Positions 23,081 through 36,188 of a DNA stretch of 64,000 nt are shown here, piece after piece. Position 1 is the first letter of the stretch; the number at the start of each line of letters is the position of its first letter. The stretch lies in contig OV277863.1 of NCBI GenBank assembly GCA_922989275.2, forward strand, positions 23,588,001 through 23,652,000. Direction: 5' to 3'. Below the pieces are notes generated by a model. It did not search any database, was not told the DNA's origin, and worked only from the letters and a program-made list of their open reading frames with translations. A program made the translations under genes and the position numbers. This DNA comes from Gari tellinella. Lineage: Eukaryota; Mollusca; Bivalvia; Cardiida; Psammobiidae.

Positions 23081-25656
23081 AAACCTTACAATGCCGATGA
23101 AAACTGAAGCTGAGAAGCAAAATTGTGGTCCACTTTGAGCAGACAACTTTAATGAAGAAGTTTTATGCATTTATCTAACCAATAAGGAAGAAAATATATA
23201 CATGTAAAACGCTGTTAACCATTCACTTGCTGACAATTCATATAGAAATTTCCGCACTCCATCAACATTTATCATCCGAGCTAATTGACTAATAAAACAA
23301 AGATACCTTTCCAAGAAAATAATACCTGTGAACCCATGTCAAACTGATCCTATAAGAAAACACAATAATACCTCGATCAGACGGCTCCTTAATTAGATCT
23401 TTGACCTTGGTCTACAATATTTTCAAAAAGCGTCAACATTCTTTAATAGCAGGAAAAGGTTAAGGAAGATTATTCTTCAGTTTTAACATTCTATGCTGAC
23501 CTACTTGCTAAAAGCAGCAAAAGAAAGCAGTCATTCTTAAAGTTTACACTGTCTTTAACTGTCATCCATCTTTAACAACACCAAATTCAAATGAGTGGCC
23601 GTATTTGAGACTTCATTGTGTACAAGCGCAGCCATCCTATCGGCACTCAAACAAGTTTTCTTTTGCAAAAGTGTAAATGTCGTCGGCAGTAATTTTCAAA
23701 TTATAAAATGTATAAAGATTTGTGGTATAGTTTTGAATAATTACTCCATATATATGCCTTTTACGCACCTACTTATTCCTCTATTGAAAAAGTAGGTCCG
23801 ATTTATGCAGATATGAATATGCACCATAAGAAATATTACATTATAATTATATAATACTAGTAGACAGTAGCTTAAAGCAGACTGAAAGTAAAACAGAATG
23901 CGCCTTACCTTACGGCGCATTCTGCTTTACATTCAACCTGCTTTATGCGGTCATCTTTCTTTAAAACTAGAAACATGCTATACGGAGAAAAGGGTTAAAG
24001 AAGAAACTACAGACAGAATGTCCGTTTATGTCATGATAAGATCTAGAGTCAAACTGGGTGGAAGCAGTTTACAATGGGGAAGATATATATATTAAAGACC
24101 TATAATTCTTCCCAGTTTAAACGAAACGAAATGCAATAAGATGTAACAAAAGACAGCTCTTTGAAAATTCTGACGACCTAGCTATCTGAGGGGTAAAAAG
24201 TTTAGATCTGGGTCAGACACCAGGTAAATCGTCGTCTTACCTGACTCTTAACTGTTTGCAATTGACATATGTTTTTAGAATAAAGGCTTTCATTAGGAAA
24301 GAATAACGCCATATATTCCATATTACATGGTTCCAAATTTTTAAGTCAAATATGTATCAAGCAAACATTGATGAGTATTTTTGCTATATTGAAACAGGTT
24401 TCAGTTTAATGCACAGGTACTTGACACATACATCAAGATATATAACCAAAAAAAAATTTTTTTTTTTTTTTACTATACTTCTATAATAGATACAAGGTAT
24501 ACAACGCAATTCGACAGGTAGTCTTAACTATCGACTTAAACTGGTGCTAAAACAGACTAGATCGCCGATATTCTCTTGTGGTACCCTCGGGAAATGATTA
24601 TTTTATCAATATCTACTTTTTATTTCATCAAAGTCCGTCAAATAACGCCTCAGTACGTGAATTATGACGAAAATGTGCATCAAAAGTTTTTACGTCGTTT
24701 CGGACGTCCTCAGTGACCCTCCACAAATCAAAAATCGACGGTAATAGAAGATTGAGGAATAATAATTTATCAACAACAGCTTTTTCCACTTGCTCAAAGA
24801 AAAGTGTTAAACCACTGAAGATCACAACTGTTATTATTATTATTATTATAAAAGAAAATAACTGTTAGGATTCACGAACCTTACCGAAACTCTTCAATTC
24901 GCTGACGATTATTGATTTATACTGCGTCATCTCACTATAACTTATTCATGCATAAAGGCCAACGTCAGGTGAATTTTCCGGACTATACACGTTATGGGTA
25001 TGATAGAAGGAACGGCTAAATCTTGTTAACCTCGTACGCACGGACGGACACATATACAGAGGAAAAATCAATCACTATAATGGTTAGCACCAACATTACT
25101 CAATACATGTACTACACATTTCTACGTTTTATTGTATTGTGTTTGCGTATGGTGTCAGTTGACGAGAAATAATAACCATTTGTATCCACCGACTGAGAAC
25201 TGTAAAGGGTTGCTTTGTAGCCAGTCTTAAAACCCACGCATATCTTTGCAATTGGTGTGGTAAAGACAATCATACAAAGGGCATCGCTAAAGCATGCACA
25301 CAATGACACAGGCCAATGACATACAGATATATTTCAGGGAAATATTAAAAGCATAGGATGTATCCGGAATTGAAGATATCAATTTTTTTGTTTCTAATGA
25401 TTGGATTTTAACTTATTTGCGAGGATAAGCCTACGATGGTGCTTGTTACAACGTCTATCATAAGGATAACTTTGTTTGTTTTGATCATCTCAACCATTGC
25501 AGGTATTGTAAAGCGGTTCATTTCTGTATGTTTCTGTATTCCTTTGACATCTTTACCTATCCTTCATAAAATGTTTTTCAATCTTTCACCATGTCATATT
25601 AAACATCAATTGAAAACCTTTCTCGTAACAATATTCTTACACGTGGATGCTAAAGC
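23081..25656. other. Mostly unrecognised; one second-type hairpin
   Basis: No exon is recognised. At 23871-23944 lies a stem of the second hairpin module (CTTAAAGCAGACTGAAAG and its inverted return, centre CGCCTTACCTTACGGCG). A right terminus AGGG followed by TTAA lies at 23991-23998. A decayed stem of the first type is near 24195-24255. An A/T homopolymer switch lies at about 24450-24471 and (TTA)n at 24832-24848. Confidence 0.5.
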
Positions 25657-25846
25657 CAGGGCTCCAGATTAGGGGGAAACTGAACAAATGCAGCATTTTC
25701 TGACTCAATTCAGCACCAATTCCTATGGTGTTACTACTCATTAGAATGGTCTCTAAGAGACGATTCTAATGAGTAGTGACACCATATGGTTTAATGCAGA
25801 AATAAAGATTTTAAATTTTGAAATACTCCCCTTATCTGGAGCTCTG
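25657..25846. mobile_element. MITE with CAGGGCTCCAGAT ends
   Basis: The left end is CAGGGCTCCAGATTAGGGG and the right end CCCCTTATCTGGAGCTCTG, with TA to the right. The centre is a palindrome: ACTCATTAGAATGGTCTC opposite GAGACGATTCTAATGAGT. Related copies lie inside the TTAA element at 39881-40080 and 46264-46444. Confidence 0.85.
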
Positions 25847-28499
25847 TAAAGCAAGATGAAAACAAAGCAGAAAAGTCATAAAGCTGTTTCTACTTTATTT
25901 TCAACTTGCATTAAGTAACCACACGTCTTAAAATGAAAGCCACCTATGAGATAAAATGTTACCGTACACGATGTAAGCTTTTATTTCCAAATAAAAGTGT
26001 TTGTTTTTATACAACATCCATTGCAAACCGTTTTCATCTGCCAATTTCTGAGGCAAATATCATTAAACTTTGATTTGCAACAGATTGGATCAAAATGAGA
26101 CTAAGCGGCTATACTTGATCTAAAAATATCACAACAGTAATCACTAATATACCTAAAGGATTTTAGAAGTGAACACGACTACATGTATCGTACTTATTTT
26201 TTGAAATGTAATATGTCTAAACAGTTTTGATCCGCATCAAGCAACAGCTTCTAACCCTATTTCAAATGGCATGACGTTCAAAACTGCATATTTTCTTGTT
26301 TAAGTCTTTTAACACCATGGTCTTGTTTAGAATATACTCATTACATTTGCAAACAGTGTCGACCAAGACCAGAGGGCTCCTATAGGAGTCTTCTTATCTG
26401 GACCTACACCGTTTGCTTATTTAGTCTAGTGTTTATTAAACTTTCCAGAATTCCATGTAGACTGGTTCATGTTTTGGTAACTAAACTGACCCACAATAGA
26501 ACCTAATAACCCACAAGAGTTACTCAGTGTTGAAGGAGTGAAAACACATGAACTCATCGACTCATGATACATCAGACGGACACTTCGAATTTTGACTATT
26601 TAGGATGACTAATAGTGCAGACCTTGATCAGAGTGGTCATGGATGAACTCTCTAACTGGGATCTATACTGTTTGCAAGGACAGTATACACTAATACACTG
26701 TTTGTAAATGACGCCTATACCCGTCACTAGGACGTTTTTTTCAGCGGAGCTGTATGGTTTCTATTTAGACCAATCATTTGTAAATTCTCAACCAATGATA
26801 ACTGGTCAGAAATCTAGGCTGATAGTCACATGCTTGAAACTGAATGGGCTAATTGGATATGGAGACATACTGATCTATTGTACCCATTTATAAGTTAACT
26901 GGAGATGAATTGTTAGTGCAAAACTATAGACACAGTCTACAATTGCTATGACAGCATGTTTCTATTTTTAGATATGACATATTTAATCTAAGAATAATCT
27001 ATGAGCAACAGGATGCAGTATAAAATATCGTTTGGTTATTCTGTAGAGGATAGATTTTTAGTAGCTATATTTTACATGAAAGTTACTGTTATTGAATGTT
27101 TTGCTTTTCAATCCAAGGTATTGCAATTCTTTGAAACCCTCAATTTTATATATTTTTCACACCCATCTACAGCATTGCTTCCAAAACGCTCTCCGGTGAA
27201 TATCTTTTTTTAAAAAAGTTATTTCTTGTTTCATTTATTTTCCAAGCCTCATAATACTCATAATATCACAGGGGTATATAGTGCTCTACAACAGCACCCG
27301 GATTCCAGCTGTTTGCCACTCGTCTTTATGTATTTTGTCAAAATATCCAATATATAACAGACGACAATTTCAAGCAGGCATTCTTATGACATTTTAAATA
27401 CTGTTTATAATTATCCTTGCCAAGTATTAGTTTTTATGACCATTACTTTAAGTCGAAGTTGCAGTGTAGCATTTTTTTTTAATACAAATGATAAAAACAG
27501 GCTTAAAAGATTGTATACATTGGTTTATTATATCGAAGACTTTGATGGACATTTATGTGCATGTCGTTATAGACATAAATGATTAATGCATAAGAATAAG
27601 ATACAGAATATTTACTACGCTACACAATCTTTTCTCATTTGTGGCATGTTAAGAAAGTAGAGCAACTTTATCGAATGTAATTTACATATCAGTCTATGAA
27701 ACAGTACATATCACGCGTGACCATATAAACATGCTAAATAATTTTTGTTCATTATAACGAATATTGTTATAACGCAATCATATGTTTTCTCTCCTTGGAA
27801 CAATGAATAAATATGCATGAGAAAATCAACACAGAACGTGTCGCAGTGTGTATGCCTTTAGATGTCTCTCGACCGCTATATTCTTTAGAGAGTCAAAATT
27901 ACAAACTGAACTGTTTGCTAAAATTAAGAGAAAATCATGTTTTATGAACAAATCTTCCACAAAACAAAGTGATATTTTCATGTTTTCAATAATTATATAA
28001 CAAACAATGACACTGTATATTAAAAGTGCTGTTTTAGTTAGGTAGACTTATAGACCTAACACTTGGAAGGATTTCGGAGGTAACGCACATTTATAATTCG
28101 TTCAAAAAGAGATTATGTACTTTATTTACCTGAAATACAATCTAGCAGACTAGCACACCTAACCTTCCTTCACATATTGTATATCGTTTTGTGTCTTTTG
28201 CCGTCACACTTGTATCTAAGAAACTTTGTAAACACACTACAGGCATCAGTCCTTGGTCCATTTTGATCAAACTTGCGGACTATGAACTGCTGGTACAGTC
28301 TCGAAACTTCACATGCTTGCTAGCTTTGAAAAATACAACATGTTGCATCACTGTTTGGTGAACTAGACCTTCAACTACACTGACATCTGTGACTTAGGCT
28401 ACCTGTTTGCGTTAAGGTCATGTGTGAGCTCAAGTTTAGCAATCATACCACAGGGCATTGTATCTGTCTTTTCAGGGCTGTTGAGACCTTTGATTAATT
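25847..28499. other. Non-coding, with MITE fragments
   Basis: One MITE is described separately (26304-26543). A fragment of the CAGYGCTC family lies at about 27270-27395 (AGTGCTCTACAACAGC followed by hairpin right arm and tail, ending AGCAGGC). No exon is recognised elsewhere. Confidence 0.45.
26304..26543. mobile_element. MITE with TTTAACAC/GTGTTGAAG ends and hairpin
   Basis: The left end TCTTTTAACACCATGGTC is inverse-complementary in part to the right end CAGTGTTGAAGGAG. The hairpin at 26350-26415 has CCAGAGGGCTCCTATAGGAG at its centre. The same family occurs near 54408-54650 (opposite orientation) and as a fragment at 51340-51461. Confidence 0.65.
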
Positions 28500-29090
28500 A
28501 TCTCAGTTGCATTTTAGTCGTATTTTAGTTTCAAGGATCTGAGACGCATTTAGTGAGACGCATTTTATTTACATGTTGCATTTAAATTTTTAAGGATTTA
28601 AGTCGCATTTGAGTGGGTTTCTAATCCTTGTCGCATTTTTAATTGTCTATACCGCATTTTAGTAGGTTTATTATCTGAATTGCATTTGGGGTTGTATGAT
28701 ATGTGTCGCATATTACATAGAGTCGATTTGTTTGGTTTGCGTAATCTATGTATCCTTTAAAGTTTTTATGATCTAAGTCGCATTTAATGTTTTTTATCGG
28801 AATGAAACTTTAGGGGGGTTTTAATGACCGAAGTCACATTTTAGGGTTTTATAATCTAAGTCGCATTTTAGGGTTTTCGAAGATTATTGGGGGGGGGGGG
28901 ATTAGGGGTTTGGGATCATAGTAAAATTAAGAGTTTTACGATCTACTCATGAGGGGGGGTGGGGGGGGGGTGATCGGAGTCACAATTAGCGTTTAATGAT
29001 CTACTCGTAAGTCTCGGTTTAGTTTTTGTACTATCTAAGTCTGATTTGTGTTTGAAGATCTACAGTTTAGTTTCTGTATGACTTTTATGA
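28500..29090. repeat. Degenerate short tandem array (AAGTCGCATTTTAG-type)
   Basis: The word TAAGTCGCATTT and variants recur every 35-60 bp, mixed with AGGGTTTT and GATCTA words. Two poly-G-rich stretches are at 28891-28900 and 28955-28970. It is an old minisatellite. Confidence 0.75.
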
Positions 29091-29176
29091 CAGATACATA
29101 GACGATAATAAAGTTGTGAGAGCCTGGTGGCACGGACAATGCCATAACCAATGAACGGATGATTTTGTCCGGACCA

Positions 29177-29418
29177 GGACCCGTTTTACTAAACTACTTA
29201 CGCAAATTTTTTGCGTAAGTCAAAATTTAAAATTTTAATTTATATTTTTTATTATCACTTGCTACAAACAGCAAATAGCCAGATCAGAGGACGCGCTTTT
29301 AGCGCGTTCTCTGATCTGGCTATTTGCTGTTTGCAAACGTTTATGATCGAAAAATAAGAGTTAAACGATTTTGACTTACGCAAAAATTTTGCGTAAGTTG
29401 TTTAGTAAAACGGGCCCC
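29177..29418. mobile_element. ~240-bp MITE, CCCGTTTTACTAAAC ends, hairpin core
   Basis: The terminal inverted repeats include CCCGTTTTACTAAAC, then ACTTACGCAAA and its internal palindromic partner TTTGCGTAAGT. The core hairpin at 29265-29333 has arms CAAATAGCCAGATCAGAG and CTCTGATCTGGCTATTTG around AGCGCG. A reverse-orientation copy is at 50201-50443. Confidence 0.85.
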
Positions 29419-29578
29419 ATGGCCGTTTCTTTGTACATTGCTGGAAAATCAACACCTTAACATGCGAGACAAACTTGAGTTATTTCAAGGTCATTACATC
29501 TTAACTTTTGATCAGGGTCCAAACAGTTTACACTCATACCGATGTTTTCTTCATTCTAAATGATTTAACCCTTTACCT

Positions 29579-29812
29579 GATAGCCTATTTCTAGTACTTA
29601 AGATAGGTGACTACTTAAAGCAGGTTGAAAGTAAAGCAGAATGCGCCCTAAGGCGCATTCTTCTTTACTTTCAGCCTGCTTTAAGCTATCATGTGCTATA
29701 ACATAGAAATTGTTTCCTATAATACATATTCATTACTGATTAAATTGGAACTATATTCTTCAGCGGAAGAATAAATCATATCCGCTAAAAGGCGCTTCTA
29801 TTGGGGAAAGGG
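29579..29812. mobile_element. piggyBac-like MITE (CCCTTTACC family) with second hairpin module
   Basis: It is flanked by TTAA on both sides (29575-29578 and 29813-29816), with ends CCCTTTACCTGATAGC and, inverted, GGGGAAAGGG. The stem at 29614-29684 is built on CTTAAAGCAGGTTGAAAG with centre GCGCCCTAAGGCGC. An inverted-orientation copy lies at 54847-55090. Confidence 0.85.
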
Positions 29813-29816
29813 TTAA

Positions 29817-32195
29817 ATATATTTCAAGTCAATCAAGTACAGATGACCAATTCGCTAATTCACTGATTCACACACACTCTACTGCTATATGCGATCAGTA
29901 TGGATCCTAACCAGAGGGTCGTATAACTGCATTTCGCCTACATTTGAAAAAACGTTTTTCTTTCCCAAATAATCGCTTTTTATGCTAAAAGTCATATATC
30001 CATAGCAAACAGTTTGGGACCAGATCACACGCCGGGTAACCCAACGTCAGGACAAAGCTCAAAACTGTTTGCCACTCAGATTAAAGAAAATCATCACCAT
30101 TTTCCAGAAATTGCCATTTGCTACATTTTATTGCAATGCGTTTTAGTTTCGTTTTTAAACGCAAAAATAATTAATACAAAAGTGTTCTCTTTCATCAAGC
30201 TATTTTTGGATATTGTCCAATCAAGTTCATCTCTTTGAAAGGCAAAACTGGTCATCAATGAACAGTGAGATTTTTATGATAACGGAACTTGTTTGTAGGC
30301 ATATCTTAGCAAATGTAACAGAAGACTCATTGAAGCAGGGGACCTCGGAGGTCGAGTGCTTTTTGGGCAGTCTGAAGGGCAGCCCATCCTTATCATACAT
30401 GTTTCATTTTAAACATGAGTTACTGCGCGGCTGCTATAATCTTCTTTTGTCATTATTTAAACGCTATTTAATGTCTCATTGTTTTACTTGCATTAATTTA
30501 TTACCCTACAACGCATCAAATGTTTTTTGTTTTTTTTATAACTCAAAATTATTCATAGCGAACAAGGAGTAAATTTACTCCGTGTAGCAAATCATGGATG
30601 GTTTAGTTCGCTGCGTTCGGGTTGACATGGATTATGCCAGCCCCTACCATGCACAGCAGAATCAAAACGAACTAATATCGAAAGGATATTTCGGAAAAGA
30701 GGGAGTGACAAATCATTCTGCTAAGTTCTGCCTTTAAACAGTTTTGTTTTCTAAATTACGGACTTGTTGAACCAAGAGGAAGCAAAACTTTAAATGAACA
30801 GTAAAAGGTTTGGCGAAATTCCGCATGACGAGCATTTCTCATTTTTACTGTCGGAAATGGATTACGTGAAATTGCCTTTATATCTATGAGCTACTTATTT
30901 GAAATAATCGAATATCGAACGTTTCTAAGCATTAGTTTTAGTTCAAAGTTTGGTATGAGCACCACTTTTTGAACAGATCTTATTTTTATATACTTTTATT
31001 TCATTTGTCGATAATGAAAAAGTCGCATTTTTAACTTAAAACATTAAGCACATATAAATTCTTACTGATATAAATATGAATGTGCAATGTAAGTTTAGCA
31101 ATCTATTTTAATCTAGATGAGAGATTAAGTAGCATGGGAAAGTAAACACAGAGGTAGTATTTATGACAAGTGGCAGCTTCATGCAGGACACAGACATGCA
31201 GAACATTTCTTAATCATTTGTTCTGCAATCTGAAATAACCATTTAAACCCCGGTTGGTTTTATTTTTAGAATCAAGGCTATTACGTATACATCAAATAGG
31301 TAAACTCTGGGTATTGTAGTTTCTGGTAAGAAGATTATTTCGGTGGATATGTATATGCTAGATTTTGACCTACTAACCTACAGTTTTAACTAATCAGAAA
31401 TTATCATAAATTCATGTCCCAATGTGCATGCTTTAAACCCAATGTTCTCATCGGTTAAGGGATCAGACTGGTGTATTCACTTTGAACAATTGTAACTATC
31501 TATGATTGAGTGCAAACTTGAGAGATACAGACTATGATAGACGTTTTACTATGTGACGATACCGGTATTAAATAAGATCTTACGGTGCAGCTAGTGACTA
31601 TTATTTTCAGAAATATTTACGCTTGCAAAGTTTTAATCAGAGCCATTTTATGTGTCGGCTTTTAGACTTTCCTTTGACATCGACTTTCTTTTTATAGATA
31701 AGGCATCTGCTATCTATTTATGGTTTCACGTACGTGTAGGTAGATTGATGCGCGGATCTGTGTCAGAAATATTTTTATCTTAATAATGTACACATATACA
31801 CCATTAATTCCACCAAATATAGTCTATTAAAGATATTCCTTGTTTAAGTTCTACCCATGTAATTATGTTTTATACAAAAGTAGTTACCGCCTGGGAAGGC
31901 CAATCAAGACCACTGGTAGAGCTGCGTGTAGCATGTTAGCCAATATGATAGAGCTATTCTATGTAATACTACTAGTATATACTATGCTATGCACTGTTTC
32001 ATCTGTGACTTTCGTTGACAAAATTATATTTTAAAAGTTTCTGAGATAAGTCTATGTAGGTTAGTGACTATCCGGATTAAGCAAATAATGAACTAAGGCC
32101 AGGGCTATGCTATTAAGAAACTTGATTCAGATATACTAGGTGTATACGTTAAAGAAACAAGCTATGGGACATGTCGTGTTCAGCAAGACTATTTT
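29817..32195. other. Mostly unrecognised non-coding sequence
   Basis: A decayed hairpin lies at 30005-30075 (AAACAGTTTGGGACCAGATC ... CTCAAAACTGTTTG). The open frame at 30213-30572 has no motif I recognise. Nothing else can be supported. Confidence 0.45.
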
Positions 32196-33880
32196 TATGC
32201 CCCCAAAGCTAGGCTTTGGCGGCATATAGTAATCGCACCGTGCGTGTGTGTGTGGGGGGGGGGGGAGAGCAATTGTGGGGTGGAGTGTGTACAAAAGTTT
32301 GTCCGGAGCATATCTTCTATACCTTACCAGCTAGGGATTCCAAATTTGTTGTGTGGGTACATTTTGGGATGGCGGAGTGTCGCGTACCACTTGCAGGTCA
32401 CTGTGACATTGACCTTGACCTTTGACCTCTATTTAACAGAAAGCTTGTCCGGAGCATATCTCCTATACCTTACCAGCTTGGGATTCCAATTTTGGTGTGT
32501 GAGTACATCTTTGAATGACGGAGTGTCTGGTAACACTTTCTGGTCACGGTGATCTTAACATTGACCTTTGAGATCGATTTAAACAAAAGCTTGTCTGTAG
32601 CATATATTCTATACTTTACCAGCTAGGGATTCCAATTTTGGTGTGTGAGAACATATAGGGATTGTGGAGTTTCGCGTACTATTTTCAGGTCACAATGACC
32701 TTGACCTTTGACCTCGATTTAACAAAAAGCTTATCCGAATCATATCTCCTATACCTTACCAGCTATGAATCCAAATAAGGTGTATGAGTATATCTTCGGA
32801 TGGCGAAGTGTCGCATACTACTTTCAGGTCATTGTGACCTTGACCTTGATATTTGACCTCGATTTAACACTAATTTGTCTGGAGCATATCTTCTATACCT
32901 GACCAGCTAGGAATCCAAATTTGTGGTTTGTGTACATCTTGGGATGACGGTGTGTTGCATATCACTTTCATGTAATTGTGACCTCGACCTTGACCTTTGA
33001 CCTCGATTTAACAAAAAGCTTGTTTGGACCAGCCTTACCAGCTAAGGGTGCCAAATTTAGTGTGTGAGTTCATCTTGGGATGGCAAAGTATCGAGTACTG
33101 ATATTAGGTAATTGTGACCTTAACCTTGACCTTTGACCTCGGTGTAACAAAAAGCTTGTCCGGAGCATAAATTATCTCCTTTACCTTACCAGCTAGGGAT
33201 TCCAAATAAGATGTATGAGTACATCTTACGATGGCGGAGTGTCGTGTACAACTTTTCGGTCACTCTGACCTTGACATTGACCTTTGACCTCGATTGAATA
33301 AAAAGCTTGTCCTGAGCATATCTCCTATACCTCACCAGCTAGGGATTTAAAAAAAGATGTGTGAGTACATCTTGGGATGGTGGAGTGTCGCGTATCTTTT
33401 TCAGGTCACTGACCATTACCTTTGACCTTGAAGTCACAAAAAGCGTGTCCGGAGCATATCTTCTATACCTTACCTGCTTGGGATCCAAATTTGGTGTATG
33501 TGAGTGCATCTTGGTATGGCGGAGTGTCACTGTGACCTTAAACTTTGACCTTGATTAAAAAAAAAGATTGTCCGGAGCATATCTCCTATGTCTTACCAGC
33601 TAGGGATTCAAAATTATGTGTGTGAGTACATCTTGAGATGGTGGAGTGTCGCATAGCATTTTTAAGTCACTGTGACCTTGACCTTTGACCTTGATTTTAC
33701 AAAAAAGCTTGTCTGGAGCATATCTCTTTTGAGGAGTGTCGCATACAGTTCTGTTTTCAATGTTAAGAATTGACTCCTGGGTCATTTTAAACAGTATCAA
33801 AATTTTATGTTACACCTGCATCCCATTGTCTGGTTTTTCCCCGCCAAAATGCATTTTGGTGTCAAACACTTTGGGGCATA
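32196..33880. mobile_element. TIR element carrying a ~140-bp tandem array (about 10 units)
   Basis: The ends are TATGCCCCCAAAG at the left and CTTTGGGGCATA at the right, which are inverse complements with a one-base difference. Between them lies an array of about 140-bp units with AGCTTGTCCGGAGCATATC, CCTTACCAGCTAGGGATTCC, GTGTGTGAGTACATCTTGGG and TGACCTTGACCTTTGACCTC in order. Near the left end is a GGCTTTGGCGGCATATAG segment that can fold on the terminus. No transposase is present. The structure matches the tandem-repeat-containing MITE type known from bivalves. Confidence 0.85.
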
Positions 33881-34319
33881 CGCTTTATTGTTCCTAGCCA
33901 GGATGATTGATAAGCAAGTACTTGACTCTGTTTTAAGAATTATAAAGGCACATGTTAGTAACAAACCATTGAAAACACAAACATGTGGAAAATGATATTT
34001 ATCAGACTTGTAACTAGTCCACGCTTTTGGCAGCCCATTTTATGCATGCGTAAAGCTTCGCTTGTTGTCCAAAACTCACTTTCAACCTGATTTAAGTCGT
34101 CACCTGTCTTTAAACCTTGAAACAAGCTATGATGGGTTTAAGAGTCATTGTTCTATTTGTATGTTTATACAACCAAATAAAGCAAAGCAGAATTGTAGGG
34201 AATGTAAAGGCTAGAACTGGAAAAAATGTAGGGATACGTTTAGAGCAGGGATTGGAGAGATGTTGGTATGGAACGCCTCGACTGTCTTATGTTAAGACCA
34301 GACTTCATATTTGGTTCAT

Positions 34320-35235
34320 CGTGTTTATGTTTGGTCATATGCAAAAGATGTTCAGTCAAAAACAGTTATTATTTGGTTATTCTTTCGCGATGTTCGGTGC
34401 AGTGGATATTGTATGCACTTATCTGACTATTATGTCCTGTTTATAAAAATCATGTTGGGTCCGATTAGAATTGTATTGTGTCAAATTGCCATGGTGTTCT
34501 GTTGACTCTAAATTATGTTCGGCTCAGCGGCTATTATGATTGGTCATCATACCATCATGTTCAGTTATTCTTTCATTATGTTCGGTGGTGTGGATATTGA
34601 GTGTCATGTCATGTTTATAAGAATGTTGTTGGGTTAGATTAGTATTGTGTTGTGTCAGATTGCCAATGATGTTCTGTTGACTTTATATTGTTTTCGGTTC
34701 ATCCGCTATTATGTTGGGTCATCATAGCATCGTGTTCGGTTATTCCTTCATTATGTTCGGTAGTGTAGATATTGCATGCATTTATCTGACTATCATGTCC
34801 TGTTGATAAAATTCATGTTGGGTTAGATTGCCATGCTGTTCTGTTGACTTTTAACTATGTTCTGTTCATCCGCCATTATGATGGACCATCATAGCATCGT
34901 GTTCGGTTATTCTTTCATTATGTTCGGTGGTGTGGCTATTGCATACACTTATCTTACTATCATGTCTTGCTAATAAAAGTCATGTTGGGTTATATTAGTA
35001 TTGTGTTATGTCAGAGTGCCATGATGTTCTGTTGACTTTGAATAGTGTTAGGTCCATCGGCTATTATGTTGGGTCATCATAACATCATGTTCGGTCATTC
35101 TATCATGATGTTCGGTGGTGTGGATATTGAGTGTCATGTCCTGTTAATAAAAGTTATGTTTGGTTGGACAAGTATTTTGTTGTGTCAGATTGCCATGATG
35201 TTCTGTTGACTTCAAATTATGTTCGGTATATCAGT
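34320..35235. repeat. ~200-bp tandem array, about 4-5 units
   Basis: Repeated landmarks are TTATGTTCGGTGGTGTGGAT, GTCATGTCCTGTT, GTTGGGTTAGATTAGTATTG, CATGATGTTCTGTTGACTT and GCTATTATGTTGGGTCATCA, in fixed order. Some units are shortened. Unit identity is high enough for unambiguous alignment by eye. Confidence 0.85.
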
Positions 35236-35963
35236 TATTCACCCTGAAACTTTAAATGGACCCATATCCAATTAAGTCTATTCAATTTTGACCATTGGGG
35301 GTTGATTTTACAACACTAAACTGCAAAAATTACAAACAGTGCAGACCCTGATCAGTGGGCTTATTGATACAGGAACCCCCTGGTCATGTTCTACATTGTT
35401 TGCATAGGACAAGCGTACTCTTCACAGGTACATTGTTGGTAAATTATGAGTATACTCGTCGCTATAGTTGATTGCGTTTAGATCTATTAAGGCTGAAATT
35501 TGTAACCTAAGCAATGTTTGTATATAGTTGTAGATGATAGTTTAACTCATTCACTCCTGAAACTTTACATTAGTGGCTGACATGACATGGTCAGACATGC
35601 TAAATGGGCTACAACGCAGACTAAGCTACAACATTAAGTTTTACTGTCATCTTGTTTTAAGCAGCAACCTTCCTAAACTTAGAATTTGTTTATCTCATGT
35701 AGTGATCGTTATAAAGAGGTTTACTGTGATCAAGATTACAAAATCATCTATTAATGCGGTCCACGAAATTTTCCAGAATAGCCGAAGAATTATTTATTTC
35801 CTATTACCCAAAACATTAAGAAAGTCTTTTGTGAATTTATCAAAATTCAGCTTCAATAGCTACATAAAGATTGAATCTAAGTGAAGCAGGAATCGTTTTT
35901 AAGCATTCATTTACCTGTAATATTGACTCTTCTTGATTTCCCTTTAATTTCTCATTGGTACTA
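35236..35963. other. Non-coding with a hairpin MITE remnant
   Basis: TCACCCTGAAACTTTAAATGGAC near 35230 and an inverted-type CATTCACTCCTGAAACTTTAC near 35550 surround an imperfect hairpin at 35333-35402 (CAGACCCTGATCAGTGG ... CATGTTCTACATTG). No coding exon is seen; the frame at 35573-35884 matches nothing known to me. Confidence 0.45.
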
Positions 35964-36180
35964 CAGTGTTCCCTCCCTACAACGGCCCTCCCAACAACGA
36001 CTCCCTCCTTAGAACGACACTTTTCGCAATTCCCTAGACAGGATGATTATTTCTAACGAATTTACTGCTGCAATGTCGTCTGCTTAAAATTGTCGTCTGC
36101 GTTTTTCTCAAAGTTACATATTGGACATTTTGACAAAAAAAACCTTAATGACGAATGACAAACATCTTGAATCCAGATCA
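35964..36180. mobile_element. Left part of a CAGYGCTC-family MITE, cut by a LINE
   Basis: The left end CAGTGTTCCCTCCCTACAAC follows TA. The familiar interior continues to GAATCCAGATCA, the start of the hairpin arm, and is then replaced by the tail of the LINE at 36189-36943. The right half of the MITE is not found on the other side of the LINE. Confidence 0.75.
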
Positions 36181-36188
36181 ATTTCTTT

